From the NCBI GenBank assembly GCA_051294375.1, contig CM119263.1, positions 12,005,130 through 12,069,129 on the forward strand: DNA of 64,000 nucleotides. Direction: 5' to 3'. Below the pieces are notes generated by a model that was given only the letters and a program-made list of their open reading frames with translations, was not told where the DNA came from and ran no database searches. The translations under genes were made by a program, and so were the position numbers. The stretch is from Paraspadella gotoi. Its lineage: Eukaryota > Chaetognatha. Position 1 is the stretch's first letter. Every line of letters starts with the position of its first letter. Below are positions 1 to 11,225 of this stretch, one piece after another.

Positions 1-515
1 TCACGAACCTCAGTTTTAGTCCCTCCTTACGTACATGTACATTAAGGCGTAGTAAAATTTCTAAATTTAACTTAATTAAAATTATAAAAGTGAGGAACGA
101 ACAACATTATATTAATGAACATTTATGTAATAAAAAAATTTATAAATTTTACAATTTACGCAGTAGGCCATATTTATACTAGTACTAAACCAATAAATGT
201 TAAAATTTCAAAACAGTTTTTTCAAAAAATTTTTTGCAGATTTGGATTCGTCATAAAAAGTTGATAGAAAGAAATATAACTCTTTTTGAAAAATTCCTTC
301 ATTAAGTGGGTCAAAAATTAGAAAAAGCTATATTTTAAGCTGAAAATTAATTTTTTATATATTAAATAGTTTTTTTCAATTTTTAACCCACTTAATGAAA
401 GAATTTTTAAAAATGATTTATATTTCTTTTATCAACTTTTGACGAGGAATTCAAATCTGCAATCAAAATTAAGAAAAGCTTTATTTGAAATTTTTCGATT
501 TTATAAGGATAGTAC

Positions 516-721
516 TGTGGACGAACAAATAGAACATGCAACCTCGGTCAAACCACTTGACCTTAACAACCTGACCCCGCTCGTTTCCCCAGTTTATTTG
601 TGGTCAAAATGTTGACCTTTGTAAATACCATTGTAATAGACTTAGCATCTGAGCATTTTAACTGTTATTGTTTATACCATGTTGAAGAATAATTCATTCT
701 TGATCTGAAACTTGTCGTCCA
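516..721 (+). repeat. 5' LTR of gypsy element 1
   Basis: The 206-bp repeat begins TGTGGACGA and ends GTCGTCCA. It matches the copy at 5484-5659 apart from single-base differences. A candidate primer-binding site begins with TGG at 726, four bases after the LTR; the primer tRNA is not clear. Confidence 0.88.
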
Positions 722-903
722 TACGTGGTAAGCCCGACGTGAAAAAACATAAAAAATAAAACGAAAAACAAAAAACAAAAGAAAAACAAAACAAAAATAA
801 AAACTCAAACGAAATAAATTTTTACGCGTTTTTGCCATTTTGTAAATCTTTTTTTTTTTTTACAGTGAACAACTTAAAACCTGAATCAATTCTTTTTTTT
901 TTA

Positions 904-1776
904 ATGCCACGATCGTACCACCTGAGCGTCACCCGCCCTCCAACGCCTGCCGACGAAGAGGAATCGACCATGCCTGTAACAACACGCAACGCCTCTCAAT
1001 CCGACAGCGCTGGCCGCGACGACGCCTTCCACGACGCCGCCGCCTCGACGTCCGCGACGCCTCTCGAATTGCAAATCGAGAGTCTTTTCCAAATGGTCTT
1101 CGAGATCAACAGAAAACTCGCCGCGGTCACGGAAAGGCCCAATCCCCCTTCAGCGGACGCAAGCACCGCTTCAACGGAGTTGCCTCCATCGGTGGAAGAC
1201 GGCGCCAGTGACGCCACCCCCACAGGCAACCCGACCCTCTCACGCCCTCCAGCGCCTTCCAGCGCTTCAGCAAGAAGGAGAAATCCCAAGCTGACGACCT
1301 TCGACCCAGACCACATCGAGGAGTGGCAAGACCACGCCGCTGTGGAATTCGGCGCCACCGGCGTCACCGAGCCGGCGGAGAAGAAGGCGCTCATCCTCAG
1401 CGCCATCCCCATCTCCCGCCACCGGCTAATCCCACATGGTCTCCGCATCGACGAAGGCCCTGAAGCTTACAAAAATTTGATTCTCCACTTGCAGAAAATT
1501 TATGGTGAGGATGCCAACAGACGTGCCGCAAAGGCGCTGAAGATGACGTCACTGAAAGGCGTCACTCCTTCCCAGCACCTCTCCGCGATCGACGCCGTCT
1601 TGGAAGGTCTCACCATGGACCACATCAAGGCTGCCATCTTGGCTGCCTCCCTCCCTCAAAGCGTCAGGGAACACGCCATCAGGAAGGATAAAAAACCCGC
1701 CGACATCGCCAAAGACGCCGACGAATTTTTCCTTCAGGCCAGCTTCGCAGCTCTGACCGCACTTCATCCTCAGTGA
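904..1776 (+). CDS. gag: Gag polyprotein of gypsy element 1 (capsid part)
   Basis: This encodes the structural Gag protein that forms the retrotransposon particle. From the ATG at 904 (another in-frame ATG follows at 970) it gives about 290 residues. The first part is Ala/Ser/Thr/Pro-rich and low in complexity. A helical capsid-like region follows (PKLTTFDPDHIEEW, ILSAIPISR, LHLQKIYGEDANRRAAKAL, TPSQHLSAID), as in Ty3/gypsy Gag capsids. The frame stops at 1776. The next frame, from about 1773 to 2075, continues with a Pro/Gln-rich stretch and a partial zinc-knuckle-like motif (CFYHYNFGANAF), so the stop is probably an indel within one Gag-Pol reading. The long upstream extension of the open frame to 832 is not needed. 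Confidence 0.8.
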   Translation: MPRSYHLSVTRPPTPADEEESTMPVTTRNASQSDSAGRDDAFHDAAASTSATPLELQIESLFQMVFEINRKLAAVTERPNPPSADASTASTELPPSVEDGASDATPTGNPTLSRPPAPSSASARRRNPKLTTFDPDHIEEWQDHAAVEFGATGVTEPAEKKALILSAIPISRHRLIPHGLRIDEGPEAYKNLILHLQKIYGEDANRRAAKALKMTSLKGVTPSQHLSAIDAVLEGLTMDHIKAAILAASLPQSVREHAIRKDKKPADIAKDADEFFLQASFAALTALHPQ

Positions 1777-2084
1777 ATGCCGTCACTTTCAGTGAGGTCA
1801 CAGTGGACGAGCCACTGGAGCTTCTTGATGAATCGGCAAGCAACGCTGATGACGCCGCCATCTCCTACGCAAACGCAGTTTGCCGGCCGCCGCCGCGCTC
1901 AACGCAGTGCCCTGCCCCGCAGCAATGCCCATCACAGCAGCGCACGCAGCAGCAACGGCGCCCAACATTAACGCCCCGCTCCCCGCCACACCGTGAACCG
2001 CCCATGGGAGAAGCCAAGTGCTTCTACCACTACAATTTCGGCGCCAACGCGTTTGTGCCACGGGACGAACCGTGATGGCCGCCC

Positions 2085-5000
2085 ATGCCCAATGGCGCCG
2101 TCAAACACCAACGCCGGCGGCCGCTAGTCGCCCGCGTCGCTGGCCGAAACGACTCGAAGCTTTTTTTAGTGCGCGACACTGACGCCGGCCTGGAGTGGCT
2201 CGTCGACCGCGCCGCCGCCAAGGCGGACCCAGCCGCCGTCAAAGCGGCGCTCGCCGCCGCTAACGCCCCGCCACTCCGCGCCGCTAACGACACGCCCATT
2301 GAAACTTTCGGCATCCGAGAGATGGGGATTAGATTGGGAAAACGCGTTTTTCCCTATCTCGTCATCATCGCCGACGTCGCCACGCCCATTCTTGGCGCCG
2401 ACTTTTTGGAGCACCATCTCGGCGTTGATCATCAACGCCGAATTCTACTTGACCTCGACGACTACATGGTCATCACTGGCCATGCCCACGACGCCGCCGC
2501 CGCCGCTGCGCCGCCCCGCGTCCTGCACGTCCGCGACGCCTACTCCAGACTTCTCGACGGGCGACATACCGACAAAAGGTCCGCCCGTTTTTGCCCGCGC
2601 CCGCCGCCTCGCCCCCGATCAGCTCGCCGCCGCCAAGGCCGAGTTCGAGAAGATGCTGGAACTCGGGATTATCCGACGCTCAACGTCCGCGTGGGCATCG
2701 CCGCTACACGTCACCCAGAAACCCGACGGCTCTCTTCGTCCCTGTGGCGACTATCGACGCCTTAACGGCGTCACCGTCAACGATCGCTACCCGATCCGCC
2801 ACCTCATGGACTTCAACGCCGACGTTGCCGGGAAGACGGTTTTCTCGAAGATCGACCTCTGCAAGGGATATCATCAGATCCCTGTCGCGAAAAAGATCGC
2901 CATAAAACGGCGATCATCACACTGTTCGGCCTCTATGAGTTCCTCTTCATGCCGTTTGGCGTTGAAAAACGCCGGCCAGGACTTCCAACGCATGATGGAC
3001 CAAGTTCTAAGCGGCATTCCCCACGTCTTCGTTTACTTAGATGACCTTCTGTGGCATCTCACTCACACGAAGAGCATCAGAGGGATCTCAAGCGCGTCTT
3101 CAACGCGCTCGCCGACAACGGCCTTATCGTCAACGCGCTAAATGCGTTTTCGGTGCCTCCAGCCTGGAGTTTCTGGGCTACAACGTTGACAAGGATGGCG
3201 TCCGCCCTCTTCCGTCGAAGGTAGAGGCATTACGCGAGATGGCCACGCCCACTAGTGTCAAAGAACTTCAACGTTTCCTTGGGGTTTCAACTACTATCGC
3301 CGATTCGTGCCCCACGCTGCACATCACTCGACCCTCTCCTTGAAGTTCTCCGCGGAAAACCGCGCGCGCTAAAATGGGCGGCCCGCAAGACGCCGCCTTC
3401 CAGGCAATCAAGGACGCCCTCGCCGACTCCACAATGCTGGTCCATCCGATCGACGGCGCCCCTCTCGCCCTGACAGTCGATGCCTCCGACGTCGCCGTCG
3501 GCCGCGTCCTCGAACAGCTCGTCGAAGGCCAGTGGCAACCCCTTGGGTTCCACTCCAAACCACTGAAACCAAACCAGCGCAAATGGCCGCCATTCGACAA
3601 GGAGCTTCTCGCTGCTCATGCATCGATCCGCCATTTCCGCCCATATGTCGAAGGACGCGCTTCACGCTTTTCAGCGATCACATCTCGCTTGTGCCGGCGC
3701 TGCGGAAGAAGGCAGAACCTCACACCATGAGGCAAACCTACCAGTTGGCGGGCATCGCCGAATACACCGGCGACATCCGTCATATCGCCGGGAAGGCGAA
3801 CGTCGTCGCCGACGCCCCTCTCCCGCCCGCCAGCTCCTCCGCCAGCGCCGCCACCATCGACACTCCAGACATCGACCCAAAGCAAACTCGAACGCGCAGA
3901 AAGAGCGTGAGGACATCGCCACCACCGTCAACGCAGTCGGCGCCCTCCAAGTCAACTTCGAGGCAATGGCGGCTGATCAAGCCACTGATGACGATGTCCA
4001 GCGGCTCCTCAACGACCCTCATACGGCGCTCCGTCTCAAAACTGTCCCGATCAGCAACACGACGTTCATTTGTGATGTCTCCGGCTCCCGGGCACGCCCA
4101 CTCGTTCCAGCATGGCGCCGGCGCGTTTTCGATGCCACCCATGGCATCGCTCACCCGGGAGTTCGCGCATCCAAAAAGCTCGTGACGACGCGTTTCGTAT
4201 GGCCATCAGCCTCATCCGACATCGCACGATGGGCAGCGTCATGTGACACTTGTCAGCGCGCCAAGACGCAGCGCCATGTCCGCGCCCCTCTCCAAAGCTT
4301 CGAACCACCGTCTAGACGTTTTGCACACGTGCATATCGACCTAGTGGGGCCGCTGCCAGCCGTCTCCGGTCACACTCATCTTTTGACGATGATTAACCGA
4401 TTCACGCGCTGGCCGGAAGCGGCACCGCTTCGAGACGTCTCCGCCGCCTCCGTCGCCGCCGCCTTTCTACAAAATTGGGTTTCGCGTTTTGGCGTCCCTT
4501 CCGTTGTCACCACCGATCGTGGCGCCCAGTTCAAGTCCGAACTATGGCGCCAAGTGGCGGCGGTAGTTGGTTTCGACCCTTCCACGACGACCGCCTACCA
4601 CCCCCAGTCCAACGGGATGGTTGAGCGTCTTCATGGGACGCTAAAAGCGGCACTCCGCGCCCGCTGCGACGCCGCCGGACAAAACTGGCTGGCACAGTTG
4701 CCATGGACTCTTTTGAGTCTCCGCGCAACTCCACGAAGATTCGGACATTTCTCCCGCCGAATTAACGCTGGGTGAGACGCTGATGCTCCCTGGCGAGCTA
4801 CTTCCGGTTCCGACAACTGATGTCGATGCCGCCGCTCGCTCGCAAATCCTCGACGACCTCCGCGCAGNNNNNNNNNNNNNNNNNNNNNNNNNNNNNNNNN
4901 NNNNNNNNNNNNNNNNNNNNNNNNNNNNNNNNNNNNNNNNNNNNNNNNNNNNNNNNNNNNNNNNNNNNNNNNNNNNNNNNNNNNNNNNNNNNNNNNNNNN

Positions 5001-5375
5001 NNNNNNNNNNNNNNNNNNNNNNNNNNNNNNNNNNNNNNNNNNNNNNNNNNNNNNNNNNNNNNNNNNNNNNNNNNNNNNNNNNNNNNNNNNNNNNNNNNNN
5101 NNNNNNNNNNNNNNNNNNNNNNNNNNNNNNNNNNTTCAAAATAGAAATACCGGGCCGCGGCGTCGAAATAATCTGTCGATCGACTGAAACCTGCCGTCAC
5201 CGACGAAGCCGCTCCTCCTGAACCACCGCGGGCACGCCCAAGAGGTCGTCCGCATCGCGCTTCAGTAGCGGCTCCAACCGTCGTCAACGATGAAACGGAA
5301 GCGGCGCCTCTCGCGTCTTCCATGACGCCCCAAGTTGCTCGTCGACAATATCCATTCCCGATCTTGATTTCATAA
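2085..5375 (+). pseudogene. pol: Pol polyprotein of gypsy element 1: PR-RT-RNaseH-IN, multiply frameshifted
   Basis: Pol supplies protease, reverse transcriptase, RNase H and integrase. The protease end is marked by TPILGADFL near 2390; its catalytic DTG is not cleanly readable. RT covers about 2590-3330, with KPDGSLRPCGDYRRLN, FSKIDLCKGYHQIPV and the catalytic YLDD near 3035. RNase H covers about 3370-3800 (LTVDASDVAVG, KELLAAHASIRHF, HIAGKANVVAD). Integrase covers about 4140-4780, with zinc-finger cysteines CDTCQ and the D,D,E residues in HIDLVGP, TTDRGAQF and NGMVERLHG. After the N gap the frame resumes with a basic PRARPRGRPHRA tail and stops at 5375. At least six frame changes are needed, so it is non-functional as assembled, although indel errors may account for some. 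Confidence 0.88.
4868..5134. other. Assembly gap (267 N)
   Basis: An unresolved run of N inside the C-terminal part of pol of gypsy element 1. Both sides belong to the same element. Confidence 1.
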
Positions 5376-5483
5376 GTCTTTCCGGAACTGCCTTCAACCG
5401 CCGGAAGATGACGACGAAAACGACACGCAACTTCAATAACTCTCTCATCAAGCCTTCTCCCCACCCGGTCAAAAGCTGCGTTC

Positions 5484-5659
5484 CAAACCACTTGACCTTA
5501 ACAACCTGACCGCCGCTCGTTTCCCCCAGTTTATTTTGGTCAAAACGTGACCTTTGTAAATACCATTGTAATAACTTAGCATCTGAGCATTTTGACTGTT
5601 ATTGTTTATAACCATGGTTGAAGAATAATTCATTCTTGATCTGAAACTTGTGTCGTCCA
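5484..5659 (+). repeat. 3' LTR of gypsy element 1 (5'-truncated)
   Basis: It matches positions about 552-721 of the 5' LTR with scattered single-base indels and ends in GTCGTCCA. The U3 start and polypurine tract expected upstream are missing. Confidence 0.85.
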
Positions 5660-6030
5660 TAGTACTATATATAAATATAGCTTACTGCGAAAATTAAAAA
5701 ACATAAAATTAATTTTTTTATAAATTAATGTTCACTGATGGTATGTTGTTCATAATTGACTTTTAGAATTTTCGTATGTAACTTTCACTACGCCTTAATG
5801 TACATTAAGGTGGATCGACGAGCGAATTAAGCTCTACCTCTTGAATTTTCCTATACTTTATTAAGTGTAGATTTATAAAATTTTGTTAAAAAATTCTTAA
5901 ATTTAAAAATTAAATGCCTTTTTTTAATATATACATTCTTCGTACCAACGCGAACTCGGTTTTGAGAATCCGGTGCTCCGATCGAAAGATTCGCGCGAAA
6001 TGAATTCTCCTTTCTCTATGAGATCTGATC

Positions 6031-6124
6031 GACCAATCAGAGCGCAGTATTTCGCGTCACGAATTGTTTCTTAAATTGACCGGCAATCAAGCGAAAGTCT
6101 GTCAATAGCGCGGAGTATAAATAC
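6031..6124 (+). promoter_or_regulatory. Candidate promoter: CCAAT box and TATA box
   Basis: A CCAAT box (GACCAATCAG, 6031-6040) lies 76 bp upstream of a consensus TATA box (TATAAATAC, 6116-6124), in a stretch less AT-rich than its surroundings. No open reading frame that I recognise follows, so it could be the relic promoter of a lost gene or of a mobile element. The region 5800-7090 otherwise holds no gene I can support. Confidence 0.35.
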
Positions 6125-7092
6125 AATATGGAAAATCTGTCTTCAAGTTCAAGCCCTCTTTATTTTTTGACTTAGATATAAACTTATTACATAGGATATA
6201 AAAACTAAAATTCGATCGCCCAGTTTTCCCGTCCTAGCCACTTTATAATATGACTGAAAGTAAAAAAATGCAAAAAATCAATAATATAAGAAAATAAAGA
6301 TGTCCGTTTTAATTAATATTTTTAAACTTATTATTGCTGAAAATAAAGTAATATTGACAGATTTTATGATTTAAAACAAAAATATTTATATTATAAATTT
6401 TTTTGAATTCTATGAATTATGTATTATTCTATCAAAAAACCGAAAAATTGAGCAAAATGGGAGAAATTGGTTCCACTAAATAAATAAATAAATAATTTAT
6501 GCTTAAAACTTTAGCACGAAGAAAGAAAATGTTATTTTGTATTAAAAGAAAATGATTGTCATAAAAAACAAGTAATTTTAGTTGGCAGACGTTATAAAAA
6601 ATCTCATGAAATACTTTTAATTATCTCTCTCGCAAACAAGCGTCGATTGTTTAAGAGCCATCTCATAACTACCATAATTTCTTTTTTAATCATGAGAAAT
6701 TAAAGTTCTGATAACAATGATAGTAAAATTATTTAGACACCATTGCCATGACACCAACAGGCTGCCACACAGGCGCCATGACACCCATAAAATAATAGTA
6801 AGCGCTATAAAAGTTTGTTTTAATTAGCGGGCAGCACAATGAGTAAAGTCATAATAAAAACTTTGTGTAGATCAGTATTTTTGATATAGATATCATTAAA
6901 TTATAAAAGTTTCATTTTTATGAATTTTTTTTTTGTATCTGCTTTGGGAACTGCTGTACGAGAAGCAATTCTTGCCTGAATGTAACCATCTCTATTAAAA
7001 CGAGAAACTTGGGTTTCAATATCAATTCTCTTATTAAACTTTCAACCAATTGAGTATGACTTGGAAAAGGAGGAAGTATAAGCTATTCGTTT

Positions 7093-7775
7093 TCAATATT
7101 TATAAGCTCTTATATAAACATGGAAAAACGTTAAGATTGATTCTGTTATAACCACAGCATTCCAATCAATTATCTCGATATAACTTGTTGTATTGAAATT
7201 AAGAGTAGGTGGCTTAAAAATCCTTACATATTTGTCGCCAACGTCCGAATCTTGTCTCAACGTAAAGATTTTTTGGGAGAGCAAGATTTCTAATTTTTTT
7301 ATCATCATCTGCCATCATAACTAATAACAAAGTCTCTGGGTGTGCATACCAAGATTTTATATAGGGCTTTATTATTTGTATTGTTTCGTTAGGGAGGTAC
7401 TTGAGCAATTTAATTTGATTAAAAACATTTTTAGGCGTATCTTTTAGTTCTGGTATACATTTCCGCTCAAACCACATAAATGCATAATTTGTTACATCAA
7501 AGAGACTTTTTTTCAGTTTTGCCTTGACGAATTTTCACTTCCCTCACACTTCCTACTGCATACCAAAGATAACGTTGATCACGTGAAAGATCTGAAACCT
7601 GTTCCGAGAGATGGCGAATTCCTGGCCCAAGGTCACCTTTCTCAAAGGTCTTATTCCAAGACAATGATTCAACAGAGTGAAGAAGGAGACCAATAGGAGC
7701 TTCAAAAGAATTTTAACCACTTGTTTTGGCGAAAATTTTTTGGACAAGATGACAGAGGCCCAACTCATTGGTATG
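7093..7775 (-). pseudogene. Decayed transposon-associated protein of unknown function
   Basis: Read on the minus strand, three frame-broken pieces follow one another. About 7775-7560 holds NELGLCHLVQKIFAKTSG, LGPGIRHL and SRDQRYLW. About 7480-7290 holds MWFERKCIPELKD and AHPETLLLVMMADDDKKIR. About 7270-7093 holds LNFNTTSYIEIIDWNAVVITE. I recognise this order from a family of uncharacterised, repetitive proteins present in many copies in arthropod and hydrozoan genomes, presumably carried by a mobile element. At least one internal stop and two frame changes make it a relic. Function is unknown, and the family assignment is from memory of the motif pattern. Confidence 0.6.
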
Positions 7776-7796
7776 AAGGCTGCAAAGTTCCAGGGA

Positions 7797-7892
7797 TGTG
7801 GAGCCGGAGCTGGAGCCGCCGGAGCCGAGCTTTTTTTGCCGGAGCCGGAGCCAGAATTTTTATCTAGCTGGAGCTGGAGCCGGAGCCGAGGG
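7797..7892. repeat. GGAGCC hexanucleotide repeat
   Basis: A degenerate run of GGAGCC/GGAGCT hexamers, interrupted by a short T tract. Simple sequence; the overlapping open frame is not considered a gene. Confidence 0.85.
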
Positions 7893-7984
7893 CGTCATGG
7901 CTAAGTCGCGAGATTTGCGATTTAGCGTTCCACTGAACTACATCTAGCGTTCTAGTTATGGCGATTTTCGCCTAAAATAATCAG

Positions 7985-8920
7985 ATTAGGGTTAGGGGTT
8001 AGGGTTGAGTTGGTTTAGGGTTAGGTTGAGTAGGTAGTAGTTAGGGTTAGGGTTGAGTAGTTTTAGGGTTAGGGTTGAGTAGTTAGGGTTGGGTTAGGGT
8101 TGAGTTAAGTTAAGTTTATTTTAGGCTTATTATTAATGTCAATTTTAGGGATAGGGGTAGGGAGGGTGTTGTTGATGACCAAGAGGCCGCGTTAGGGTTA
8201 GGGTTGAGGCACGGAGATGTACGGGAGGCCTGGGCCCGGTTTAGGGTTAGGGTTGGGAGAGAGGCCCGTGGGTTATATATCGAAGGCAATTAGGGTTAGG
8301 TTGAGGTACGGAGATGTACGGGAGGCCTGGGCCCGGTTTAGGGTTAGGTTGGGAGAGGAGGCCCGTGGGTTATATATCGAAGGCAATTAGGGTTAGGGTT
8401 GAGGTACGGAGATGTACGGGAGGCCGGGCCTGGTTTAGGGTTAGGGGAGAGGCATGGAGTTAAACGGGAGGCTTGGTTTAGGGTTAGGGTTGCGGGAGGG
8501 ACCCATGGTTGATGCATCGAAGAGCGGTTAGGGTTGAGGCACGGAGATGTACGGGGAGGCTGGGCCTGGGTTAGGGTTAGGGGAGAGGCATGGAGTTGAA
8601 CGGGAGGCTTAGTTTAGGGTTAGGGTTGGGGGAGGGGCCCGTGGTTGATGCATCGAAGGCGGTTAGGGTTAGGGTTGAGGCACGGAGATGTACGGGAGGC
8701 TGAGCCTGGGTTAGGGTTAGGGAGAGGCACAGAGTTGAACGGAAGGCTTGGTTTAGGGTTAGGTTGGGGGAGGGGGCCCGTGGTTGATGCATCAAAGGCG
8801 GTTAGGGTTAGGGTTGAGGCATGGAGATGTACGGGAGGCCCAGGCCCGGGTTAGGGTTAGGGAGAGGCACAGAGTTGAACGGGAGGTTTGGTTTAGGTTA
8901 GGGTTGGGAGAGGAGCCTGA
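7985..8920 (+). repeat. Interstitial telomere-like satellite with TTAGGG words
   Basis: The stretch starts with irregular (T)TAGGGTTAGGG runs (7985-8110). From about 8190 it becomes a higher-order tandem repeat of roughly 100-130 bp. Each unit combines TTAGGGTTAGGG, GAGGCACGGAGATGTACGGG, a GGCCTGGGCC-type block and GGCCCGTGGTTGATGCATC. About seven units are visible. TTAGGG is the common metazoan telomere motif, but the block is flanked by ordinary repeats on both sides, so it is not a chromosome end here. Confidence 0.85.
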
Positions 8921-8974
8921 AGGTGATGCTCATCCCCGTGTTAGCTGCGTTTTTCATTATATTCGCTACTTTTA

Positions 8975-9058
8975 TCACTGGCGAGGTCGCCAGTGGGGGG
9001 ACTGGCGACATCGCCAAAGCCCTGGCGATATCGCCATGGCGAAGTCGCCAACGAACTA
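8975..9058. repeat. Cluster of GGCGA-TCGCC palindromes
   Basis: Several short palindromes of the form GGCGANNTCGCC occur within 85 bp (GGCGAGGTCGCC, GGCGACATCGCC, GGCGATATCGCC, GGCGAAGTCGCC). A homologous cluster is present at 52463-52545. The sequence from 9060 to 11225 is AT-rich and holds no gene I can support. Confidence 0.8.
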
Positions 9059-11225
9059 GAACCTATATTTAGAACCAAATTCCGAAACTCGATCCCAAAC
9101 CTTTTTTCATAATATTTTTATATTTTTGGATAGAGAATGACTGGAATAATATAAATCTTAAGTTACGTCTAAATTGGCCCATGGGTTTAGAAGAAATCGA
9201 CCAAAACAACCAAAATTCCTCTCCCTTTTTTCAACATTCTCGCCTTTTAAGATTTTCGCCGATTCTGACTTCCTCTTACAAACTTATAATTCCGCTAGTT
9301 AATTTTTTTTCCCTTTAACGAGCGAAGGGAATCCACAACTTTCTAATCTTTTATAATTTCTAGGTAAAAAAATATAATACATTACATTAATATTGGGATA
9401 TTGTGAAAGTGTAATGTCTTGTGAAGCCTGTGAAAGTTGAGTAATTAAAAAATTGCCTATTTTATTAATAAAAACTGACATTAAAGTAAAGAAGTTGAAC
9501 ATCTTCTGGCTCATTTCAGTAAACGTCCCTGTTCTCTAAAATAAGATAATGTTTACTTTTTGCTGGTGGAAAAGAAAGATAAATACTTAGACTGTGATGG
9601 GGTGAATAATATTTTGTAGAATTTTGTAAGCATGCTTGTAAAATCAGACAAGCAATTATTTAAGTGACAAACAATTTACATTTTCTTAATCCAAAAAACT
9701 TTTAAGTTTTACTAGAGTACAATTTAGCTTTTTTTCTTTGAGAATCATTAAAAATAATTTAATTTTTATTAATTCTTATGGGTGTCATTAGTTTTAAAAT
9801 TAATTATAATTTTGACTTAGTTTGACACTACCCTGTAAAGAGATTTCAGCAAAAATAATTCTAAAATTGTATCTTATATGTGCCTATGATTATGGCTTCA
9901 TTTTGGTACTATTGCCAACCATTTATTCTTTGTTCCTTCAAAAGATATTAGGAAAAAATAAGTTTTTTCTCTTAACCTTCCTTTCAATTTCTTTTTAAAT
10001 AAAAATTTCGCGATGAAAACTGGACCATCAGTTTACCATGTTGGTTAAATATGAAAAAATTGGTCAATAATAAAAAGAAAAATAGAACGAGCTCTTGGGA
10101 CACAAGGCTTTTGGAATCTCATAATTCGAATACCACTTATAATGCTAACATCCCTAATCCGTTTGTAATTTTAAAAAAGTGAAATTTCACTTTCATTTCT
10201 ATAGTAAAAATAAGGTATGGAAATCCTCCGGAGACGAGTAGTACATTTCCCCTAGCTTGTTTGATAGTAAAATCTTTATCAAATGCCACAAGAAGAAAGA
10301 ACGAGCTCTTGAGATGCAAAGCTGTCGGAATCGGGTGTTTTTACAACTGTTTTCTACCGGAAATTCTTGCAGGCTCGTTTGTAAAGTTGGGCAGTCAGAT
10401 TCGAACGGAAATCTCTATTTAGAAAATGTTGAATTTTTTTTTAAGCAAGATTTTCGCCTACTATATTCAGTCATATCTAAAAAACAAAAGATTTTGCATT
10501 GATATTTTGGATATCAACATATTAAACTATAACGTTTCAAAAAAATAAAAAGAAATATAATAATATTAAATCAGTGAATTTTTTTTATGCACGGAACAGT
10601 AACGTTACGCCATTTTTCATAGTGTCATAGGTTTGTTTTATTTTGTATTATAATTAAAACCGATATAAAATGGGGTAGAATGCATCAAATGCTTAAAGTG
10701 AATACATTTTCGGAATCGCCAGGAGCTCAGCTTTCTGAAGTAGCCTATTTTGAAGTTGAATTGAATGACCCTTTTTCTTAACGGGTTTTTAATCCTAAAT
10801 TATGTAATTTGAAAAAAAATTATTAGTGCCACAGTAACAGTTCAGCTTAAGCCCTTCAAAGCGATTTACATGTATTGACGCAGCCACTGGTTCTTTGCCT
10901 GCTTGACCACTTTGGCTTGTTTCTGACACACTTTCTGTTTTACTCTTTAATATTGTTAAAAATTTCAATTTTTTTATACATTATACAACTACTAAATAAC
11001 TTTTTACCATAAAAAAATCTTTAAAATACGAAGATTTTAAGGTCACGTGACCGATATTGAAAAAAAGGCGTGTGATCCCGAATATTTATTAATCAATTGC
11101 TGTTGTGAAATCAATGAAAACTAAAGAAGGCAAAGGAAAAACCGATTTTGAAAAAAAATATACGTCAGAGTCCACCTTAATGTACAAATTGTACATTTGT
11201 TTATTATTTGAATTACTTCCATCAG

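Larger units (their letters stand above)
516..5659 (+). mobile_element. Ty3/gypsy LTR retrotransposon 1 (GC-rich, degraded)
   Basis: This is an LTR retrotransposon with the order LTR, gag, CCHC-like segment, protease, RT, RNase H, integrase, LTR. Integrase after RNase H places it in Ty3/gypsy. It sits inside a family A repeat with TAGTAC repeated at both borders (510-515 and 5660-5665), read as a target duplication. Coding GC content is far above the flanking AT-rich DNA. The pol frame is broken many times and a 267-N gap lies near its end. The 3' LTR lacks about the first 35 bp seen in the 5' LTR, and no polypurine tract is visible, so this end is damaged or misassembled. Confidence 0.93.
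43..5798. mobile_element. Repeat family A (palindromic MITE-like), split by an LTR element
   Basis: This is a non-coding, imperfectly palindromic repeat. Both ends carry the inverted motif TAAGGCGTAGTRAAA, followed by homologous arms. The left arm is at 43-510 and the right arm at 5660-5798. The two halves join across the gypsy insertion at the short word TAGTAC. Related copies recur at about 30363, 32935, 35225, 37690, 38193, 42803, 57070 and 59910, some complete (about 610 bp). No transposase is present, so it is a non-autonomous DNA element by inference; the superfamily is not determined. Confidence 0.75.

Noticed and set aside
7985-8920. True chromosome end
   Set aside because: Unique and repetitive non-telomeric sequence continues on both sides and the TTAGGG words are embedded in a longer unit.
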